Position numbers and translations under genes: made by a program
The notes under the pieces: model-generated
What the model was told of the DNA's origin: nothing
Databases searched by the model: none
The model's input: only the letters and a program-made list of their open reading frames with translations
In this document: piece by piece, positions 37,331 to 42,879 of the stretch
How the letters are laid out: the number at the start of each line of letters is the position of its first letter
Numbering within the stretch: position 1 is the stretch's first letter
DNA from: an uncultured Collinsella sp.
GTDB lineage: Bacteria; Actinomycetota; Coriobacteriia; Coriobacteriales; Coriobacteriaceae
NCBI GenBank assembly: GCA_900541185.1
Contig: UQIQ01000009.1
Span: 1-42,879, forward strand
Direction of reading: 5' to 3'
Length of the DNA stretch: 42,879 bases

Positions 37331-38788
37331 TTACGCAGCGAGGCGCTTGAGGACGTCGATGAGCAGCTCGTAGAAGCGCTCGGCAGAAGCGAGCTCCATG
37401 CTCTCGTCCGGGGTATGGACATCGGAGAGCGTCGGGCCCACGGCGATGGCGTCCAGGCCGTGCAGAGCCTCGGCAAACAGGCCGCACTCAAGGCCGGCGT
37501 GAATGGACTCGATGCGCAGCTCGGAGCCAAAGAGCTCTCGATAGCTCTCGACAAAGACTTCGCGGACCGGCGAATGCTCGGCATAGCTCCAGCCGGGATA
37601 CTCAAACTCAAACTTGGCGTCGAAGCCCAGGACATCGGCCAGCGTCTGCAGACGGTCCTTGAACTCGTTCTGCAGCGAGGTGATCGAAGAGCGCGGGGAC
37701 AGCATAATCTTGACCTCGTCATCGGAGGTGGCGACCACGCCGATGTTGGAGGAAACCTCGACGGAGCCGTCGGTGGCGACGTTGCGGCGAATCACGCCGT
37801 TAGGGGCAAGGCGCAGGGCGCGGATGAGGGCAAGCGCGGACTTCTGGTCCATGGCCTCAACCTCGGCGTCGTCGGCAATCTCGACGGTGCAAGTAAAGCC
37901 GGGGTCGAAGACCTCGAGCTCGGCAGTGACGTCGGCGATGATGCCCTTTGCGATCTGGGCCGCGGCCTCGGCGGCAGCGTGGTCGGCGTAGACCAGAACA
38001 GCCTTGCACTCACGGTTGATGGCGTTGTCCTTGGTGCCGCCGTCAAAGCTAACGATGGCGGGCTCGCCGGCAACCATCAGGCGGTCGATGATGCGGGCCA
38101 TGATGAGGTTGCCGTTGCCGCGCTCCAGGTTGATATCGCTGCCGGAGTGGCCGCCCAGCAGGCCGGAGATGTCGAGCGTGAGGGTGCTACCGGTCTTGTG
38201 CTCGCGCGCGATCGGGCAGGTGTAGGTAACGACGACGCCGCCGGCACAGCTGACGGTGGCAACGCCCTCTTCCTCGGAGTCAAGGTTGATCATGGTGCGG
38301 GCGCTAATCTGGGACTTGTCGAGCGTCTCGGCGCCGACCAGGCCAGTCTCCTCGTCGGTGGTGAACACGCACTCGAGGGCCGGATGGGTAATCGAATCGT
38401 CGTTGAGCACGGTAAGCATAAGCGCGACGGCAATACCGTTGTCGGCGCCCAGAGTGGTGCCGTTAGCGGTGAGGACGCCGTCCTTGACGACCAGGTCGAT
38501 ACCATCGGTCGTAAAGTCGTGCTCAACGGAGCCCAACTTGTCGCACACCATATCGATGTGGCCCTGCAGCATCACGGTCGGGGCATTCTCGGCACCGGCA
38601 GATGCGGGCTTGCGAATGATGACGTTGTAGACCTCGTCCTGGTACACATCGAGACCGCGCTCCTTGGCAAACGCAACCAGGAAATCGCTGATGCCCTTCT
38701 CGTTGCCAGACCCACGGGGGATCGCGCTGACCTCCTCAAAGAAATGGAACAGCTGGGCGGGCTCGTAGCCGGTAATCTTGTAGTCCAT
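37331..38788 (-). CDS. pepD: Aminoacyl-histidine dipeptidase (Xaa-His dipeptidase, M20)
   Basis: A 485-residue M20-family metallopeptidase, exactly the size of E. coli PepD, that splits Xaa-His and other dipeptides in the cytoplasm. Zinc ligands lie in VMLQGHIDMVCD, GTTLGADNGIAVAL, FTTDEETGLVG (catalytic Glu), INLDSEEEG and the late IHAGLECGLF. The lid domain (about 190-380) includes SGLLGGHSGSDIN. AAGGAGG precedes the ATG at 38788. Upstream TATACA at about 38835 is a possible -10 on the minus strand. Probably a single-gene unit. Confidence 0.95.
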   Translation of the reverse strand: MDYKITGYEPAQLFHFFEEVSAIPRGSGNEKGISDFLVAFAKERGLDVYQDEVYNVIIRKPASAGAENAPTVMLQGHIDMVCDKLGSVEHDFTTDGIDLVVKDGVLTANGTTLGADNGIAVALMLTVLNDDSITHPALECVFTTDEETGLVGAETLDKSQISARTMINLDSEEEGVATVSCAGGVVVTYTCPIAREHKTGSTLTLDISGLLGGHSGSDINLERGNGNLIMARIIDRLMVAGEPAIVSFDGGTKDNAINRECKAVLVYADHAAAEAAAQIAKGIIADVTAELEVFDPGFTCTVEIADDAEVEAMDQKSALALIRALRLAPNGVIRRNVATDGSVEVSSNIGVVATSDDEVKIMLSPRSSITSLQNEFKDRLQTLADVLGFDAKFEFEYPGWSYAEHSPVREVFVESYRELFGSELRIESIHAGLECGLFAEALHGLDAIAVGPTLSDVHTPDESMELASAERFYELLIDVLKRLAA

Positions 38789-38946
38789 GGTGCCTCCTTG
38801 GCGCAACTGGTTAGACAGTAAGACATGCGACTTGTATATTCCCAGACTTTGCGTGCATAAACCAGTCGAAAACGCCGAGCGCCCTCGCATCATCGGCTAA
38901 CGGTGGACCGCATAGCGTAACGGTCACAACTTCCGCAGCTCTACAA

Positions 38947-38976
38947 ATCGAGGCGCCCTTTCCGGAGCGCCTCGAT
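38947..38976 (-). terminator. Terminator of clpC
   Basis: ATCGAGGCGC (38947-38956) pairs perfectly with GCGCCTCGAT (38967-38976). It lies 26 bp after the clpC stop; the T-tract is short (TTTG). Confidence 0.75.
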
Positions 38977-39002
38977 TGCGCGTATCAAATTGTCGCCACG
39001 CC

Positions 39003-41645
39003 CTACAGCGCGCCGGAACCGGCTTGCATCATGCCGCCGGGGCCCGAGGTCACGCCGCCGCTCACGGGCGCGGCGTTGCCGGTGTGCGGTGCCGCCGGGG
39101 CGGTATCGCCACCGAGCGTGCCCACCGGACGCGGTGCCGGGATCTCGCCCGTGCCGTGGCTAAAGACAAACTTGCCATCGGCCACGTCGCACAGGACGGT
39201 ATCGCCCTCGCCCCACTCGCCAGCCAGCAGTTCCTCGGACAGCGGATCCTCGATGAGCTTTTGGATAGCACGGCGCAGCGGACGCGCGCCGTTGGTGAGG
39301 TCAGTGCCCTCGGCCACGATCTTGTCATAGGCCGCATCGGTGAGCTTGATGTTCATGCCGTTGGCAATCAGGCGCTGACGCAGGTCGTCCACCAGCAGGT
39401 GCGCGATCTTGGTCAGGTTCTCGCCCGAGAGCTTCTGGAACACCACAATGTCGTCGATACGGTTGAGCAGCTCGGGGCGGAACAGGCGCTTGAGCTCGCC
39501 CATCGCACGGCCCTTGATCTCACTCGAGGTGAGGCCCTGCTCGCCGGTGGTGCCAAAGCCAACGCTCGCATCCTGCGCGATCTCGCGGGCGCCCACGTTG
39601 GACGTCATGATGATCACGGTATTGCGGAAGTCGACCGTCTTGCCCTGGCTATCAGTCAGGCGACCCTCCTCCAGCACCTGCAACAAAATGTTGAAGATGT
39701 CGGGGTGCGCCTTCTCGATCTCGTCGAACAGCACGACCGAGTACGGGTGACGACGAACGGCCTTGGTAAGCTGACCGCCCTCGTCGTGGCCCACGTAACC
39801 CGGAGGGCTACCGATAAGCTTGGAGACCTCGAACTCGCTGCCGAACTCCGACATGTCGAAGCTGATGAGCGCGTCCTTACTGCCAAAGAGGTACTCGGCG
39901 AGCGTCTTGGCGAGCTCGGTCTTGCCTGTGCCGGTGGGACCAAGGAAGATAAAGCTACCACCGGGACGACGCGGGTCCTTGAGCGGCGAGCGGCTGCGGC
40001 GCACGGCCTTGGCGACGGCCTCGACGGCCTCGTCCTGGCCGATAATGCGGGTCTTGAGCACGCTTTCGGTCTGCAGCAGGCGACGGCTCTCGCTCTCGGT
40101 GAGCGAGGAAACCGGCACGCCAGAGGTCACGGACACGATGTCGGCAATCTGACTCACGTCGATGGTGAGCGGGCTGGCGTCGAGCTCGGCGGTCCAGGCG
40201 GCCTTGGCCTCGGCGAGCTCAATCTCGGCGGCCTTCTGCTGCTCGGTGATCTCGGCGGCCTTGTTCATGTCGTCGCTCTCGGTGGCCTCCTGCGCGGCGG
40301 CCTTGAGCTCCTCTATGCGATGCTCGGCCTCGCGCACCGGCTCGGGCGCACGATTCGCGGCGATGCGAGCGCGGGCACCGGCCTCGTCGATGAGGTCGAT
40401 GGCCTTATCGGGCAGGAAGCGATCCTGGATGTAGCGGTTGGAAAGGTTCGCGGCAGCCTCGATAGCGCCCTGCGTGTAGCGCACATGGTGGTGCTCCTCG
40501 TAGCGCGGCTTAAGCGCGGTCAGGATCTTGACGGTGTCCTCGACGCTCGGCTCCTCGACATCGATAGTCTGGAAGCGACGCTCGAAGGCTGGGTCTTTGG
40601 TGAGGTACTTGCGGAATTCCTCGGCCGTGGTGGCGCCAATAATCTGGAAGGCACCGCGTGCAAGCACGGGCTTGAGCATGGAGCTCGCGTCGATGGAGCC
40701 CTCGGCAGAACCGGCACCGATGATGGTGTGCATCTCGTCAATAAACAGGATGACGTCGTCAGCCTCGGTGGCCTCCTGGATCACGTTCTTGAGGCGCTCC
40801 TCAAACTCACCGCGATACTTGGCGCCCGCAACGAGGCCCGGCAGGTCGAGCGTCCAGATGTTCTGGTTCATGAGATTCTCGGGCACGTTGCCGGCAGCGA
40901 TCTGCTGCGCCAGGCCCTCGACGATGGCCGTCTTGCCCACGCCGGGGTCGCCCAGGATAAGCGGGTTGTTCTTGGTGCGGCGCGAAAGGATCTCCATCAT
41001 GCGCTGGACTTCCTTTTCGCGGCCAATCACGGGATCGAGCTCGCCGTCGCGCGCCTTTTGAGTGAGGTTGGTGGCGAACTGCTTGAGCGTGTCGGTGCCG
41101 CTCCCCTTTTGCTGAGAGGCATCCGAGCCGCTAAAGAACGGCAGGCCCGCACCGGGACGCCCGGCACCGGCGCCGGCGAGCGGACGCTTCTTGTCCTGGT
41201 CCTTGGCAGTGAGTTTCTCGATAGCCTTTTTGATAGAGGCGGACGACACACCCAGGCGCATGAGGATGTCCATGGCCATGCCGTTGCCCTCTTCGACGAT
41301 GCCGATCAGCAAGTGCTCGGTCGACACGTAGGTCTGGTTATTCTCACGCGCCACGCGGAATGAACGCTCCATAACGCTAATGACGAGCGGCGTAAAGGCG
41401 AGCTTAGCCGCCTCGGTCTCCTCACTGGGCTCGGGAACCGTGGTCTGGACCTCTTTGAGCGTGTCCATGATGTCGTCGTAGGAGATATCAAGCGAGCGCA
41501 GTGCCTCGGCGGCAATGCCCTCGTCCTCCTTGGCAAGCGCGAGCAGCAGGTGCTCGGTGCCCACCTTATTTGAATGAAGATCGAGCGCCTCCTGTTTGGC
41601 CATCGACATGACCTTGCGCGCTCGATCGGTAAATCTATCTAACAT
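39003..41645 (-). CDS. clpC: ATP-dependent Clp protease ATP-binding subunit ClpC
   Basis: An 880-residue Hsp100 unfoldase that feeds ClpP. Residues 1-140 are the double Clp-N domain (FTDRARKVMSMAKQEA, GTEHLLLALAKEDEGIA, and STEHLLIGIVEEGNGMA). AAA1 has GDPGVGKTAI and ILFIDEMHTIIGAG, then a short coiled middle domain (about 420-475). AAA2 has GPTGTGKTELAK, the Walker B VVLFDEIEKAHPDI and a sensor near TSNVGAREI. The last 45 residues are a Gly/Pro/Ala-rich tail ending GPGGMMQAGSGAL, longer than usual for ClpC and somewhat like the GroEL Gly-Met tail. AAGGAAA precedes the ATG at 41645. No CtsR or McsAB genes are adjacent, and no CtsR box is seen. Confidence 0.95.
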   Translation of the reverse strand: MLDRFTDRARKVMSMAKQEALDLHSNKVGTEHLLLALAKEDEGIAAEALRSLDISYDDIMDTLKEVQTTVPEPSEETEAAKLAFTPLVISVMERSFRVARENNQTYVSTEHLLIGIVEEGNGMAMDILMRLGVSSASIKKAIEKLTAKDQDKKRPLAGAGAGRPGAGLPFFSGSDASQQKGSGTDTLKQFATNLTQKARDGELDPVIGREKEVQRMMEILSRRTKNNPLILGDPGVGKTAIVEGLAQQIAAGNVPENLMNQNIWTLDLPGLVAGAKYRGEFEERLKNVIQEATEADDVILFIDEMHTIIGAGSAEGSIDASSMLKPVLARGAFQIIGATTAEEFRKYLTKDPAFERRFQTIDVEEPSVEDTVKILTALKPRYEEHHHVRYTQGAIEAAANLSNRYIQDRFLPDKAIDLIDEAGARARIAANRAPEPVREAEHRIEELKAAAQEATESDDMNKAAEITEQQKAAEIELAEAKAAWTAELDASPLTIDVSQIADIVSVTSGVPVSSLTESESRRLLQTESVLKTRIIGQDEAVEAVAKAVRRSRSPLKDPRRPGGSFIFLGPTGTGKTELAKTLAEYLFGSKDALISFDMSEFGSEFEVSKLIGSPPGYVGHDEGGQLTKAVRRHPYSVVLFDEIEKAHPDIFNILLQVLEEGRLTDSQGKTVDFRNTVIIMTSNVGAREIAQDASVGFGTTGEQGLTSSEIKGRAMGELKRLFRPELLNRIDDIVVFQKLSGENLTKIAHLLVDDLRQRLIANGMNIKLTDAAYDKIVAEGTDLTNGARPLRRAIQKLIEDPLSEELLAGEWGEGDTVLCDVADGKFVFSHGTGEIPAPRPVGTLGGDTAPAAPHTGNAAPVSGGVTSGPGGMMQAGSGAL

Positions 41646-41837
41646 GCTCGTTTCCTTACATGAGTTCATCGAAATCAAAACGCCCGCCCGTCGGCGGCGC
41701 TTTTGTCTCTTTACCCACAGGTTGTCTATGTTAACAGCTGGAGGAATATCTATAAACCCGGCTCACATGAATGCAGGTTATGACCGCATCGCGGGACTCA
41801 CCGCGCGATGCGCGACAGGCGCCCCGCAAGAGAAACC

Positions 41838-42527
41838 CTAGGCGTCTTTCACCACGTCGGGACTCGTCGCACGCGATGCGCGATAGGCATCGGCCTCCTT
41901 GGAGACGCGTTCGAGCAGCTCGGATGTATCGACGCCCTCGACTTGCGCGACCGTTTCCACCGTCTGCATGGCGACCGCCCTCAGGTACGCGCACGCGCTG
42001 TCCCCCAGCTGCTCGAGGTCTATCTCCTCGCCGCCCTCCCGGGCAAAGCCGACCGCCATCACAAAGTCCATGATGCCCGAGACCAGAAAGCCCACCGCAA
42101 AGCTCGAATCCGCCTTGAGCTCTTCTCCGTCGGGGTGGACGATCTCTCTCACGCGGTCGATGATGATCGTATGGATGCCCTGCACGACCTGCTCGGCGGC
42201 ACCCGCCCTCATGGTGATGACGATGCGCCGCAGCAGGCAGCGGACGTCGCGCCGGTCGAACGCCGAAAGGTCGCCCTCGCTCGAAAAATGCCAGAGGGCA
42301 TCGGTGATGAGCTCGTTATCCTGCAGCAGCTGGGCTATGGCGATGGCGACGAGTTCATCGAAATCGTGAAAATAGTAGTAAAACGTTCCGCGATTGCACT
42401 GGGCGGCGCGGGTCACCTCGCCAACCGACAGCTCGAAGATGCTGTTGTTCTCGATGAGCTCCCAAAACGCCTCGATGATACGGGTGCGTGCATCGGGCGC
42501 ATCGGCGTCCTTACGCGGTCTCGCCAT
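41838..42527 (-). CDS. TetR/AcrR-family transcriptional regulator
   Basis: A 229-residue TetR-type repressor. The HTH lies at about residues 13-60: TRIIEAFWELIENNSIFELS, then VGEVTRAAQCNRGTFYYYFHDFDELV, where GTFYYYF is the family signature. The C-terminal ligand domain is helical and unassigned. The ATG at 42527 (MARPRKD) follows GGTGAGG; a GTG three codons earlier is possible. It overlaps the 3' end of the upstream dehydratase-activase-like gene by 17 bp, so the two are co-transcribed, which is unusual for a TetR factor and suggests it controls that operon. Confidence 0.9.
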   Translation of the reverse strand: MARPRKDADAPDARTRIIEAFWELIENNSIFELSVGEVTRAAQCNRGTFYYYFHDFDELVAIAIAQLLQDNELITDALWHFSSEGDLSAFDRRDVRCLLRRIVITMRAGAAEQVVQGIHTIIIDRVREIVHPDGEELKADSSFAVGFLVSGIMDFVMAVGFAREGGEEIDLEQLGDSACAYLRAVAMQTVETVAQVEGVDTSELLERVSKEADAYRASRATSPDVVKDA

Positions 42528-42841
42528 GCGCCTCACCGCACCCCTGCGCCTTGGCGTTCATGATGAGCATCTGAAGACGGTTCTCCACGTTGGCGAAGCT
42601 CACGTCGGGATCGTAGTCGAGCGGCAGGAACTGCGCCGTGGGATACTGCTCCTTGAGCGCATGGATGAGCCCGCGCCCCACGACATGGTTGGGCAGACAC
42701 CCGAACGGCTGCAGGATCACGAAGTTGCGGCAGCCGCGCTTGGCGTGCTCGAGGATCTCCGCCGGAATCAGCACGCCCTCGCCCGCATCGAACGTATGGT
42801 GCAGGATCTTATCGCTCGCGCGCACGAGCTCGGGCATGCGC
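42511..42841 (-). CDS. 3' fragment of a 2-hydroxyacyl-CoA dehydratase/activase-like protein
   Basis: Only the last 109 or so codons are present; the 5' part is lost at the contig edge. The motif RGCRNFVILQPFGCLPNHVVG with a Cys, and then PTAQFLPLDYDPDVSFANVENRLQML, matches the C-terminal region of the BadF/HgdC-linked DUF2229 and 2-hydroxyacyl-CoA dehydratase proteins (radical enzyme activation and [4Fe-4S] chemistry). Any start codon read beyond 42841 comes from adapter sequence and is false. It overlaps the TetR gene. Confidence 0.7.
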
Positions 42842-42879
42842 CTGTCTCTTATACACATCTGACGCTGCCGACGACTTAA
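42842..42879. other. Nextera transposase adapter (sequencing artefact)
   Basis: Bases 42842-42860 are CTGTCTCTTATACACATCT, the Tn5 mosaic end, followed by GACGCTGCCGACGA, the Nextera read-1 adapter, and CTTAA, perhaps the start of an index. This is library DNA, not genome. It also explains the artificial peptides MCIRDR and SYTHLTLPTT that can be translated here. Confidence 0.98.

Noticed and set aside
38976..41363. Long plus-strand open frame of 795 codons
   Set aside because: It is antisense to clpC, whose motifs are complete. High GC at third positions keeps the opposite strand open; no ribosome site or known domain.
41679..41705. Attenuator hairpin in the clpC leader
   Set aside because: GC-rich complementary blocks followed by TTTTGATTT on the minus strand are present, but the stem has bulges and I cannot place the clpC promoter, so it is not listed as a feature.
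42394..42879. Plus-strand protein ending SYTHLTLPTT
   Set aside because: The end is translated adapter and the rest is antisense to the TetR and dehydratase-like genes.

Overview
The window is one end of a short-read assembly contig from a high-GC, Gram-positive-type actinobacterium. The tuf/secE/nusG/rplKA order, the disA-ispD-ispF-cysS-rlmB order, the lack of any sigma-54 or outer-membrane genes, and the many palindromic intergenic repeats fit class Coriobacteriia. A gut Collinsella is my best guess, from gene style and not from a database match. The last 38 bases are not genomic: from 42842 the sequence is a Nextera transposase adapter.

Layout. 0.2-9.2 kb (mostly minus strand): a PLP aminotransferase, a hypothetical protein, a hypoxanthine-DNA glycosylase, a GH13 glycosidase, an MFS exporter, a fused FeoA-FeoB ferrous-iron transporter behind tandem DtxR-like boxes, a palindromic repeat array and an esterase. 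9.4-19.5 kb (plus strand): PTS EIIA-Glc (crr), asnS, a WYL-type regulator, a three-gene ABC importer (lipoprotein, permease, ATPase), a decayed secreted-protein gene, an MscS channel, and a two-gene operon of a ParB-like/BMP-like fusion and a metallophosphoesterase. 19.7-24.3 kb (minus strand): a translation superoperon in which tRNA-Tyr, tRNA-Thr and tRNA-Met precede tuf, followed by rpmG, tRNA-Trp, secE, nusG, rplK and rplA. Two near-consensus promoters with the same upstream element drive it.

24.3-28.8 kb is accessory. It holds two families of palindromic repeats (one a three-unit array with an exact 80-bp period), a DUF262/DUF1524 restriction-like protein next to tRNA-Thr(UGU), and a helix-turn-helix/HipA-like kinase fusion whose start codon lies 4 bp beyond a large palindrome. 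28.8-34.4 kb (minus strand) is the housekeeping run disA-ispD-ispF-cysS, then rlmB-rae1 (c-di-AMP synthesis, isoprenoid precursors, Cys-tRNA, 23S rRNA methylation, mRNA decay). 34.5-37.2 kb (plus strand) holds mntP under a yybP-ykoY manganese riboswitch and a hipBA-type toxin-antitoxin pair with three operator copies. 37.3-42.8 kb (minus strand) holds pepD, clpC, a TetR regulator and the 3' end of an acyl-CoA dehydratase-activase-like gene cut by the contig end.

The most unusual material is the ParB-like/BMP-like plus phosphoesterase operon, the self-contained HTH-kinase with its palindromic operator, and at least five families of palindromic intergenic elements. Two copies of one family, 11 kb apart, keep the same fold through compensating base changes.
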